A stretch of 21,201 nt of DNA from a virus: IMG/VR virus record IMGVR_UViG_3300033981_002212, positions 1-21,201 of that record; one strand, written 5' to 3'. How positions within the stretch are numbered: the stretch's first letter is position 1; every line of letters begins with the position of its first letter. Of the stretch, positions 13,695-20,529 are shown piece by piece. The notes below the pieces were generated by a model. The model made no database searches and was not told the DNA's origin. It saw only the letters and a program-made list of their open reading frames with translations. The position numbers and the translations under genes were made by a program.

Positions 13695-14445
13695 TCGCCC
13701 CTACTGGGACAAATCTTTGAGCTGAATTTGTATTGACTGTTTCGTACCCAGTTTCTTTTTTTATTTGATCTGTCATACGATGGTCTGAGCTATTTATTGG
13801 TCCCTGACCGTACCAACACAGGTATGCGTACCGTGTGCCTTCAGTGACTGCGGCAACTTCGTGGCAACCCATGTATGAAGAAGGATATATAAGAACTGAT
13901 CCAGGCTTTGGTCTTACTGAAATGCCCCACGGCCTGTATGACACTGTGCCGCCTTCAAAATCGTCATTAAAGAACAGCCCACAAGTAAGAATGTTTTGCA
14001 TTGGAAACGAGTTAACAGGAGTTACTCCATCTTCGGCGTATGCAATATTGCAGTCAGAGTGGGCGCCAATTGACTGACCGTTTTCATATTTGATGACGTA
14101 TCCGTTTGTTGCCCATCTTATGTTTTCAATCACTATTGGAAAAACCTTGCAGTACTCAACTACACACGAGTGGATTGCATCTCTAACTTCTTCAATAAAC
14201 TTCTTATCTTCTTGATTTAAGTTAGTCAGTTTAGAAAAACGGCGCGGCGCGTAGTCTGCATCATTTCTTGTGATCCTGTATCCGCCCTCTGTAAGCACGT
14301 ACGCTTCGTCTTCTTTAGCAACTACCTGTTCGTGGCGCCTATCAGTGTCGTGCAGTCTTTCAACAAAACTACTAAAGTAGTCGTTGTCAAAGGTAAACAC
14401 GTCTTTAAAATACACAATTCCGTTTCCTAAATGAACAGCATTCAT
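13681..14445 (-). CDS. 2OG-Fe(II) oxygenase (paralog B)
   Basis: A 254-residue P4H-type oxygenase, the shortest of the four paralogs. Ligands: IGAH129SD131CN and GCH195EVAAVTEGTR205YAYL. The N-terminus HLGNGIVYFKDVF matches the shared LGxGVVxF start, and FFNDDFEGGTVSY and PKPGSVLIYPSSYMGCHE are the family core. It lacks the 40-50 extra C-terminal residues of C and D. Its ATG overlaps the stop of paralog C (ATGA), so they are co-translated. Substrate unknown; soluble, no signal peptide. Confidence 0.8.
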   Translation of the reverse strand: MNAVHLGNGIVYFKDVFTFDNDYFSSFVERLHDTDRRHEQVVAKEDEAYVLTEGGYRITRNDADYAPRRFSKLTNLNQEDKKFIEEVRDAIHSCVVEYCKVFPIVIENIRWATNGYVIKYENGQSIGAHSDCNIAYAEDGVTPVNSFPMQNILTCGLFFNDDFEGGTVSYRPWGISVRPKPGSVLIYPSSYMGCHEVAAVTEGTRYAYLCWYGQGPINSSDHRMTDQIKKETGYETVNTNSAQRFVPVGAIKLS

Positions 14446-15302
14446 GAGCTCATTCTTTCTACTAATTGATAGGCGTGAGAAGATTTGTCATGGTCTATAC
14501 TGTCTAAATAATTTTTAAAGTCTTCGCGAAGAGTCGGCATGTACACGTTTGTTGCCGTTTTAGCAAGTTCTGGATCAGTTGCTGGATCTACTATATGCTC
14601 ATTAACTTCTTTATTTGGAGAACCCTGCGCATACCAACCAAGATACGAGTATCTGCTTCCGTTAATGATCGGTGTTACTTCGTGTGAAGCCATGTAGTTT
14701 GCTGGAAACATAAGAATGTCGCCTGAGTTTGGCTTGTAGTCTATGTCTAAGTAATTAAAGTAGTGGTGACCACCATCAAAATCATCGTTGATGTACACGA
14801 CGCAAGAAACACTATTTCTTGTAGCGAGTTGGTTGCCGGGGTGCGGATAGCCGTAAGCGTAGTCGGCACTTGTATCAGAGTGCGGGCCTAAAAAGCTTCC
14901 TCCGTATTGTGTGGAATACGAGACAAGGTGACCTTTGACTTTCCACCACACATTTTTATACGCAATTGGAAACAGCACGAAGTACTTTAAAAGATACTCG
15001 TCTTTAGCGCGCTCGACAGCTTCAATAAAATCGCGAACATCGTCGCGGCTTGTTCCGTGTATTTGCGAACCCCTGCGAGGCATTATGTCAACACCGTATG
15101 CTTTAAAGTAGTATCCGCTTTTATTTAAGTATGCTGGTTCTCCAGTTTCTGGGTCTACAGCTTTAGTGTACATTTCTTCACGTTCTTTGCTAATTTGTTC
15201 TTCTGCAAACTGAACTGCCCAGGCGACGTCAAAAGATATTGCATTGCGAAACAGTACGACGCCTCCACCAAGGTGCTCGGCTTCTACATTGTTATTTAGC
15301 AT
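14442..15302 (-). CDS. 2OG-Fe(II) oxygenase (paralog C)
   Basis: A 286-residue protein. Fe(II) and 2OG ligands: LGPH141SD143TS and ASH207EVTPIINGSR217YSYL. The start HLGGGVVLFRNAISFD is the paralog signature, and INDDFDGGHHYFNY and SGDILMFPANYMASHEV complete the core. WWKVKGHLVSY before the H-x-D is shared with A and D (WWKTRGHVLRY, WWREQGHVAAY). The ATG lies inside the end of paralog D (11-base overlap). The last ~55 residues, ending in SYQLVERMSS-like polar sequence, are not assigned. Confidence 0.8.
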   Translation of the reverse strand: MLNNNVEAEHLGGGVVLFRNAISFDVAWAVQFAEEQISKEREEMYTKAVDPETGEPAYLNKSGYYFKAYGVDIMPRRGSQIHGTSRDDVRDFIEAVERAKDEYLLKYFVLFPIAYKNVWWKVKGHLVSYSTQYGGSFLGPHSDTSADYAYGYPHPGNQLATRNSVSCVVYINDDFDGGHHYFNYLDIDYKPNSGDILMFPANYMASHEVTPIINGSRYSYLGWYAQGSPNKEVNEHIVDPATDPELAKTATNVYMPTLREDFKNYLDSIDHDKSSHAYQLVERMSS

Positions 15303-16218
15303 TTTTTCTCTTTTCCTTAAGAACTTCTTCTGTCGTGCCGCTGCTAGTTAGCGTTCTTCCAAGAGGAAGAGTTAGGTGCGGGTAGTTTATTAAGTCTTCT
15401 CCGTATTTATTTTTTAAGTAAAAATGATAGTCATTGAATAGATCTGGCATCCAAACTTGACCTGAACAGAGAAAATCTAAATCTTCAAGAGGAGATATTC
15501 CACGCTCATGGTCTGGAGAACCTTGAGAAAAATAAGCAATGTAGACGTATCGTGTGCCTTCGTACACATCTTTGACTTCATGAACCGCCATGTAGTTAGA
15601 TGGAAACATCAACACGTCTCCTTTCTTTGGCCTGTATGTAATTCCAAGGTACTTAAAGTCTAACTCTCCACCAACATACTCGTACTTAGTGAGGTCTGCA
15701 TTTTCTTCTACTGAGTCATTAAAGTACAGAAGAGCACCCACAACGTGTCGTGTCGCTAATTGCATATCAGGGACTGCGCCTGGGCTGTAGTTTACATCAT
15801 TGTCAGAATGGTAGCCCATTGCGCCGCTTGGTCGGTAGGCCGCAACGTGCCCCTGTTCTCTCCACCATAGAGATGGAAGAATTAGTGGAAATAGCTCGAT
15901 GTATCTTATGAGGCAGTCGTAGATAACATCTTCGCATGAAGCAAAAAACTTGTAGGCTTTACTTTCTTTATCATCTGTAGCAAAACCAGTTAGTCTATTT
16001 ACTTTGTAAATACCGTCAATTTCGTACCTATGACCGGAATTATTTATTGCGTACAGCGGTTCGCCATTTTCGTCGTGAATAATTGTGTACTCTTTTTCAA
16101 CAATTCCTTCATGTATTGCGGAAAGATGAGGAATTAGAAAACTATGATCAATGTTTTCTAGGGCGTTCCTAAACACAACAACGCCGCTGCCAAGATGCTC
16201 AGGCTTTGGATCAAACAT
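15292..16218 (-). CDS. 2OG-Fe(II) oxygenase (paralog D)
   Basis: A 308-residue protein. Ligands: MGYH137SD139ND and AVH213EVKDVYEGTR223YVYI. It is visibly closest to paralog A: both have SLWW...GHV, an H-x-D-N-D-x-N-Y string, GAL-x-YFNDSVE followed by a variable Glu-rich loop, and a C-terminal W-x-P...D-x-Y segment. B and C have the shorter ND-DF-x-GG loop instead. It is separated by 12 bases from the peroxidase-like gene upstream, so all are probably one transcript. Likely peptidyl or small-molecule hydroxylase, substrate unknown. Confidence 0.8.
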   Translation of the reverse strand: MFDPKPEHLGSGVVVFRNALENIDHSFLIPHLSAIHEGIVEKEYTIIHDENGEPLYAINNSGHRYEIDGIYKVNRLTGFATDDKESKAYKFFASCEDVIYDCLIRYIELFPLILPSLWWREQGHVAAYRPSGAMGYHSDNDVNYSPGAVPDMQLATRHVVGALLYFNDSVEENADLTKYEYVGGELDFKYLGITYRPKKGDVLMFPSNYMAVHEVKDVYEGTRYVYIAYFSQGSPDHERGISPLEDLDFLCSGQVWMPDLFNDYHFYLKNKYGEDLINYPHLTLPLGRTLTSSGTTEEVLKEKRKNAK

Positions 16219-16230
16219 AAGCGTATTCTA

Positions 16231-16860
16231 CTACTTTTTGTAGTCAGAAGTTAGCATTTCTACTGCACCTTTTATTGTCCACTCGCTCTCGTTAGTTAGG
16301 GATACCTCTGCAAGTGGCCAGTTTCTGTAGCTAAATCTCATGAGTTGTTGCCCGTCACGACCGACAATAAACTTTTCATTGTTGCCTGGCACTCTTGCAA
16401 TTGCTTGGTTGGCAAGATTTTGCCCGGCCATTGCTGCGGCGCTGGTGTCGGCTGGGCTGTCGTCAGACCGCCGTGTCTCGGTTCCTTTGAGTATTGTAAA
16501 GATCCTGTGCTCATTTGCTCCATTTACGTCTACTTTTTCGGTGACTGGAAACGTGACAAACGGGTACGCTGTTTCTAAGAACTCGGCTATTTCTTTGTTT
16601 GAAGATGGCTCCATTCCATAGAACTGATTGCATGGAAGTCCTACGACAGAAAATCCTTTGTCGTAGTACATTTCGTGAAGTTGTTGAAGTTCCCATAGCT
16701 GCCGTGAAGTTCTAGCAAACGACCACATAGGGCTACACGTCGGCGTGTACCCACATTTTGTTGCGATATTCACAAATAGGCATACTTTGCCTTTTACAGT
16801 GCTAAGAATATCTTGGTCTCCGTTTATTGAACTAATCGGTACTTCAAAAATAGATGTCAT
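16231..16860 (-). CDS. Glutathione-peroxidase-like thioredoxin-fold protein
   Basis: A 209-residue GPx-family protein. KGKVCLFVNIATKCGYT carries the peroxidatic Cys36 (the selenocysteine position of animal GPx). GLPCNQFYGMEPSSNKEI gives C77 and catalytic Gln79, and FPVTEKVDVNGANEHRIF and NEKFIVGRDGQQLMRF complete the fold. The Trp of the catalytic tetrad (usually W-N-F-x-K-F) is replaced, as GNNEKF. About 20 residues are inserted after residue 40 (TCSPMWSFARTSRQLWE) compared with typical GPx, and an Ala-rich loop sits at 138-155. It reduces hydroperoxides, probably using thioredoxin. Its ATG overlaps the stop of the oxygenase at 16857 (ATGA), so the two are co-translated. Confidence 0.82.
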   Translation of the reverse strand: MTSIFEVPISSINGDQDILSTVKGKVCLFVNIATKCGYTPTCSPMWSFARTSRQLWELQQLHEMYYDKGFSVVGLPCNQFYGMEPSSNKEIAEFLETAYPFVTFPVTEKVDVNGANEHRIFTILKGTETRRSDDSPADTSAAAMAGQNLANQAIARVPGNNEKFIVGRDGQQLMRFSYRNWPLAEVSLTNESEWTIKGAVEMLTSDYKK

Positions 16861-17843
16861 TGAACTACCAGTCCTTCAATTGAAACTGACATAAACTTTC
16901 CAATATCAGCAGTCCCTGCTATAAACCCGGTGGACCGATCAACAGTAAATCTTAAGTCAACATCTGTGGTCATTGGTGTGCTTACTGCAAAACAAGCACA
17001 AAATGACGTTCCATCAAAACTAACGTCTTCAATATCTACTCGGCCTCTGTAGTGTGTAATTGCCGCGGTTGTTTTTCCAGTCATCTCGACACTGTAGTCG
17101 TCCGTGCCAAGAGGAGATCTTACTTTAAGAGAAAATTGAGTAGGCTCAATTGCTTGAGTCTGGTCTGGCGCTTCGTACGCAAATTTGTTTAGCGCAAGCC
17201 CGCGGGGAGGATTGTTTTTATGCCAAACATTTACAACCATTACCTGACGTGTCCCCGACTTAGCAGGAGTTGTTCCGTGCAAAACGTGGCCAGTGTCAAA
17301 GATGACTAAGCGGTTTCCTCTGTACGCAATTCTTTCAAGATCTTCAGTTGGTGAAAACAATGATTCAATATTTTCTCTTTCGAGCGCGTTTTTCTCGCCG
17401 TCAGTGAGAACACTCTTATGAATCTCTAGAAAACCTCCGTCATGGTTATGTTCTCCGTAGTACACGCAGCCAGCAATTGGCCCACTGAAAGTCTTGCTTT
17501 CTTCATAAAGAAATGTGTCTTCGTCAACATGAGGACTTAGTACCTGCCCAGGGCCAAAAGTCCTGGTCCAGTACTCAAAACCAACGATATCTTCTAACTG
17601 ATAATCAAGGTTATTTTCCCATATCGCACGAATTACTTTTTTCTTAAGCGTGTTCGCTGGGCTTTTCCACCAACCGTCCCAGAACAAGTACGGAGAGTAC
17701 ACACTAGAATCTTGGTAGTGGTACGAGTTTAGTTGCTCTGCTATTCTTTGGCCGTCACCCATTGACTCGGGGAAGAAAGAATTATCGCTTCTAACCGCGC
17801 TAAGAAGCTGCTGATCTGTTATGAAGTTATCTATGACTTTCAT
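16857..17843 (-). CDS. 2OG-Fe(II) oxygenase with extra beta-rich C-terminal domain
   Basis: A 328-residue protein. The core (1-215) starts MKVIDNFITDQQLL, as in P4H-like oxygenases. Ligands: SPH105VD107ED, GHVLH189GTTPAKSGTR199 and the closing strand VMVVNVW; VYYGEHNHDGGFLEIH is the intervening sheet. It belongs to the P4Hc/2OG-FeII_3-like branch, distinct from paralogs A-D. Residues about 235-328 are an additional domain with alternating strands (FSLKVRSPLG, GKTTAAITHYRGRVDIEDVSFDG, TPMTTDVDLRFTVD, ISM-like end SVSIEGLVVQ), perhaps a small barrel for substrate binding. Its start overlaps the upstream methyltransferase-like gene by ATGA and its stop overlaps the peroxidase start. Confidence 0.78.
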   Translation of the reverse strand: MKVIDNFITDQQLLSAVRSDNSFFPESMGDGQRIAEQLNSYHYQDSSVYSPYLFWDGWWKSPANTLKKKVIRAIWENNLDYQLEDIVGFEYWTRTFGPGQVLSPHVDEDTFLYEESKTFSGPIAGCVYYGEHNHDGGFLEIHKSVLTDGEKNALERENIESLFSPTEDLERIAYRGNRLVIFDTGHVLHGTTPAKSGTRQVMVVNVWHKNNPPRGLALNKFAYEAPDQTQAIEPTQFSLKVRSPLGTDDYSVEMTGKTTAAITHYRGRVDIEDVSFDGTSFCACFAVSTPMTTDVDLRFTVDRSTGFIAGTADIGKFMSVSIEGLVVQ

Positions 17844-18568
17844 TTCTTAACCGCCACTGTATATCCATAGTGCAAAGGAATGTGGTACACGTACAAAGAT
17901 TCATCGCTTTTTAGTTCGTCGTGCAGGTCAAACATTGGGTGTGCGTCTGTCTCGTTTTCGTAGAGAAACGCCCAGTCTGAGCTTCCATTGATCAAAAGCA
18001 TGCCTTTGTCGTTCAGTAAAGACGTGTAGTAATGAATGTTTGTAAACGTCGTATCTACTTGGTTATGCCATAGTTCAATCAAATCAAACTTTTTTGAATT
18101 GCCTGACTCTAGATCTTGCATGGTAAGAACATCATAGTTGACACTTGCAAATCTTGGGTTTATTGTCTTTACGCATTGCTCGAAGTAGTCAAGGAAAACC
18201 GTGTTTAGTAGAGTAACATCAACATTTGCGTCTTCGCAGCATTGAATTACGCGGGTGTTAGACATGTCTGGCCCGCATATCAACACTGACTTTGGTTGTT
18301 GCAGTTGATACAAAAGATCTTGTATTACTTGCGAAAGCGTATATGTACGCAAAGTTCTTTCATTTGTATCGGCAAACATTTCCCATGGAAATATTGACAA
18401 GTCAACACCTCCCGTGGCTATGTTTCTTCTGTCAAAGTCCAGTGCCGCTGTGTACTCAGCCATAATTGTAGAAGATAGTTTGTAGTACTTGCCAGGAAAT
18501 GACGGCACGTAACTTTGAGTTTTAGAGAATGCATCAACAATTCGTGGAATGTTATAGCTGTTATCCAC
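17840..18568 (-). CDS. Probable SAM-methyltransferase-fold protein
   Basis: 242 residues from the GTG at 18568. A longer frame begins at 18691 but would overlap the upstream gene by 131 bases; in that stretch the upstream frame has codon use like the rest of the window (GTT, GCA, AAG) while this frame uses rarer AGG, TTA and TCC. With the GTG at 18568 the overlap is 8 bases (GTGGATAA). PKSVLICGPDMSNTRVI (92-108) is a Rossmann first strand, FLDYFEQCVKTINP a helix, FDLIELWHNQ (161-170) the strand-4 region and LLNDKGMLLINGSSD the strand-5 turn, the order of class I methyltransferases. The SAM Gly-loop is unusual (GPDMSN), so activity is uncertain. Confidence 0.55.
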   Translation of the reverse strand: MDNSYNIPRIVDAFSKTQSYVPSFPGKYYKLSSTIMAEYTAALDFDRRNIATGGVDLSIFPWEMFADTNERTLRTYTLSQVIQDLLYQLQQPKSVLICGPDMSNTRVIQCCEDANVDVTLLNTVFLDYFEQCVKTINPRFASVNYDVLTMQDLESGNSKKFDLIELWHNQVDTTFTNIHYYTSLLNDKGMLLINGSSDWAFLYENETDAHPMFDLHDELKSDESLYVYHIPLHYGYTVAVKK

Positions 18569-19034
18569 GGCTGGCAACCTGAATTCTGTGATTTGCTCTT
18601 CGGATACCTCTAACCATAGCAATGTTTTTTCTTTTGATGTAAACTTGGCCTGCCAGCTCGTGTGCAACTTGCTTGTACTTGTACACTTCACGGACCTTAT
18701 GAATTAGGTCATCTACAGTAAGACGGTCAATCTCATCGTCAGAGAATCCCAACACGTACATGTGCGCGTGCAACTGTGTCTTGTGGTACTCGTAGTCTGC
18801 GCCACTATCGTACTTTTTTACTGTGTCTGAATGCGCAACATCTGTCGGGCTGTCCCATACAAGATGAGTTTCTCCACGAGGGAGTCTTTCTACTGGAGGA
18901 CCGTACAAATGACAATGAGCTGAAGAACCGTTTTCAACCACCCATGTTTCAGTAGCTTTGTCCCAAACTACGCCATTGTTGTCTAATGATGGGTAGTCAG
19001 TCGGATCTTGCCCAACCATTTCTTCACTATTCAT
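18561..19034 (-). CDS. Hypothetical protein
   Basis: A 157-residue protein from the ATG at 19034 (a TTG two codons upstream is possible); the ATG overlaps the previous stop as ATGAATAG. The N-terminal half is acidic and Trp/Pro-containing (NGVVWDKATETWVVE, GPPVERLPRGETHLVWD). The middle is a His-rich stretch (HKTQLHAHMYVLG) and DDEIDRLTVDDLIHKVREVY is a helix. The end is strongly basic (KRKNIAMVRGIRRANHR), which could contact nucleic acid. No family is recognised. It is placed between oxygenase and methyltransferase genes on the same transcript. Confidence 0.6.
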   Translation of the reverse strand: MNSEEMVGQDPTDYPSLDNNGVVWDKATETWVVENGSSAHCHLYGPPVERLPRGETHLVWDSPTDVAHSDTVKKYDSGADYEYHKTQLHAHMYVLGFSDDEIDRLTVDDLIHKVREVYKYKQVAHELAGQVYIKRKNIAMVRGIRRANHRIQVASRG

Positions 19035-19218
19035 TATCAAGTAGCTTTCTGTAGGCAGCTACTTCATGCATTAAGCAATAGTATGAGTCGTACATCTGTG
19101 AAGACTTGTCTACAGGAATTTCAGTAAGAGAAAACGCATCTACTCCTAGAATTGATTGCAGCGTGTCTATAGACTTTTTTAGATACTGCTTTGCCTGTTC
19201 TTTTGCTAAGTCATTCAC
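19027..19218 (-). CDS. Small helical hypothetical protein
   Basis: A 63-residue protein starting with GTG inside the stop of the oxygenase upstream (GTGA) and ending inside the next gene. It is mostly helical: LAKEQAKQYLKKSIDTLQSIL and SYYCLMHEVAAYRKLL flank a short Leu-Thr-Glu-Ile-Pro turn. No known domain. Overlaps at both ends support that it is translated. It may be an adaptor or subunit for a neighbour, but that is a guess. Confidence 0.55.
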   Translation of the reverse strand: MNDLAKEQAKQYLKKSIDTLQSILGVDAFSLTEIPVDKSSQMYDSYYCLMHEVAAYRKLLDNE

Positions 19219-19790
19219 TTGTCACCTCTGTACACACCCATGTCTGGCACCTCTGTGATGTTTGGATTTTTTGGCTTTAAGTTAAAACTGATTGCAACCC
19301 TAGGCGTGTCAGACTGGTGCATAGTTGTAAAATGCGGAACATACGAGTTAAAAAACGCTACTTTGCCAATCTCTGGCTTTATCTTGGTCATTGACTCAAT
19401 CCTGTTATAGCCAAATGAATGTAAAACCAACTCGGCTGAGTTGTCGTCAGAAGATGTGTAGACAACTCCACTCCAATATTCTTCTGGTCTCATGTGAGTG
19501 TTGGAGTGGTGTGAATGGTATGAAACCGACTCGCCCTTGCTAGTCGTAGTCGCCCATATGTCTGTTAGGTTTACTGGCAATGGAAGAACAGTATTTGCTA
19601 ATAGTTCAATAGAGTTTCGCAACTTGTGGCATTCATTTGAGTCTGGATACACGCGAAAACCATAGCCTCTTGAAAACACCAAGTCCTGTTGAAGAACTTC
19701 CGCTGTCACTACGCCATAGTCAATGCCGTCAATTTGAGAGACATAGGCATGCGTTGCCATTAAAGTTAGCAACTCATGCATGCGGTTCAT
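19215..19790 (-). CDS. 2OG-Fe(II) oxygenase, TIGR02466/PF13759-like
   Basis: A 191-residue cupin-like oxygenase of a subfamily different from the other five. IWATTTSKGESVSYHSHHSN matches the W-x-N...KG...H-x-H start of TIGR02466-type proteins (metal ligands among H92 and H94). YWSGVVYTSSDDNSAELVLH is the S-G-V-x-Y region, IGKVAFFNSYVPH153FTTMH the distal His, and DTPRVAISFNL the Arg strand (R164). An Asp in the usual second-ligand position is not obvious, so iron binding might use His. The ATG at 19790 overlaps the DUF6065 gene by 17 bases; a second ATG at 19781 would overlap by 8. Confidence 0.68.
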   Translation of the reverse strand: MNRMHELLTLMATHAYVSQIDGIDYGVVTAEVLQQDLVFSRGYGFRVYPDSNECHKLRNSIELLANTVLPLPVNLTDIWATTTSKGESVSYHSHHSNTHMRPEEYWSGVVYTSSDDNSAELVLHSFGYNRIESMTKIKPEIGKVAFFNSYVPHFTTMHQSDTPRVAISFNLKPKNPNITEVPDMGVYRGDK

Positions 19791-20478
19791 TCAGTTTTGG
19801 TAGTCCAGTAAATGTTGGCCCGATGCGGTTACCGTCTGCGTCTAGCCCTGTTTTGATACCTTTAGTCCAAGTCCATGGATTGTCTTCTTGGTTCTTCATC
19901 TTCATATCGCTATACTTGACCCGAGACTCAATAAGGTCTGGCTTATCCCAGATATTGCCTACTTCAAATTCTACAGACTCTAAAAGATTTTCTGGGTAGA
20001 TAGTGAAAAAACAATATGGAGTACCTGCTGGAAAAGTCACTGGCTCGTTGACCTTGGTAATCTTCCAATTCATTTGAACTTCGTCAGGCCACCAACTGCT
20101 TGGGATAGTTGCCGCAAGAGGAACTGCGCCATCAATGAAGTAGTTTGGTGAGCCAGTCACCCAAGTCGCATAACCTTCTTCAGTGTTGATAGCCCAGCCG
20201 GTGCTAAGAGAAATAATCCCAATCATAGACGGGTGGGCAACTTGCCTGTCTTTTTGCGTTCCTCCGCTTATCACTTTGACAACACTATTTCCACCTTCCC
20301 AAATAACCACAAGATCTTCGTCCAGCACAAGCTCCCAACCGCTGACATTTGCTACTGTCATTGGCAGGCATTGATACGCATGCTTATTGTAAGTATCGTC
20401 CATCCAATCTCGCTTGATACGAGACTGCTGAACTAATGGTGCGTTTTGATGTCCCCGAGTTAGCCGTACTTTTGTCAT
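19774..20478 (-). CDS. DUF6065 family protein
   Basis: A 234-residue protein. HAYQCLPMTVANVSGWELVL (34-53) is the signature start of DUF6065, then VIWEGGNSVVKV, a Gly/Ser-rich segment with ISLSTGWAINTEEGYATWVTG and PAGTPYCFFTIYPE. The family has no established activity; members are often found with 2OG oxygenases and methyltransferases in phage and bacterial clusters, as here. The fold is predicted by eye to be largely beta. A SD AAAGG lies about 11 bases before the ATG. It starts the coupled run of genes going leftward. Confidence 0.68.
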   Translation of the reverse strand: MTKVRLTRGHQNAPLVQQSRIKRDWMDDTYNKHAYQCLPMTVANVSGWELVLDEDLVVIWEGGNSVVKVISGGTQKDRQVAHPSMIGIISLSTGWAINTEEGYATWVTGSPNYFIDGAVPLAATIPSSWWPDEVQMNWKITKVNEPVTFPAGTPYCFFTIYPENLLESVEFEVGNIWDKPDLIESRVKYSDMKMKNQEDNPWTWTKGIKTGLDADGNRIGPTFTGLPKLNEPHA

Positions 20479-20529
20479 TTGATGATGTACCTTTCGCTAG
20501 TCTTACTGTGTCTTAAGATGCCTGCTTCT

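Noticed and set aside
12663-16218. TET/JBP-type 5-methylcytosine dioxygenases
   Set aside because: The HE-V...G-T/S-R-Y spacing, the PKxGD-x-FP-x-NY core and the shared LGxGVVxF start are of the prolyl-hydroxylase type; no TET-specific features were seen.
17840-18691. 283-residue version of the methyltransferase-like gene
   Set aside because: Requires a 131-base overlap and uncommon codons in the added part; shorter GTG start preferred, though not proven.
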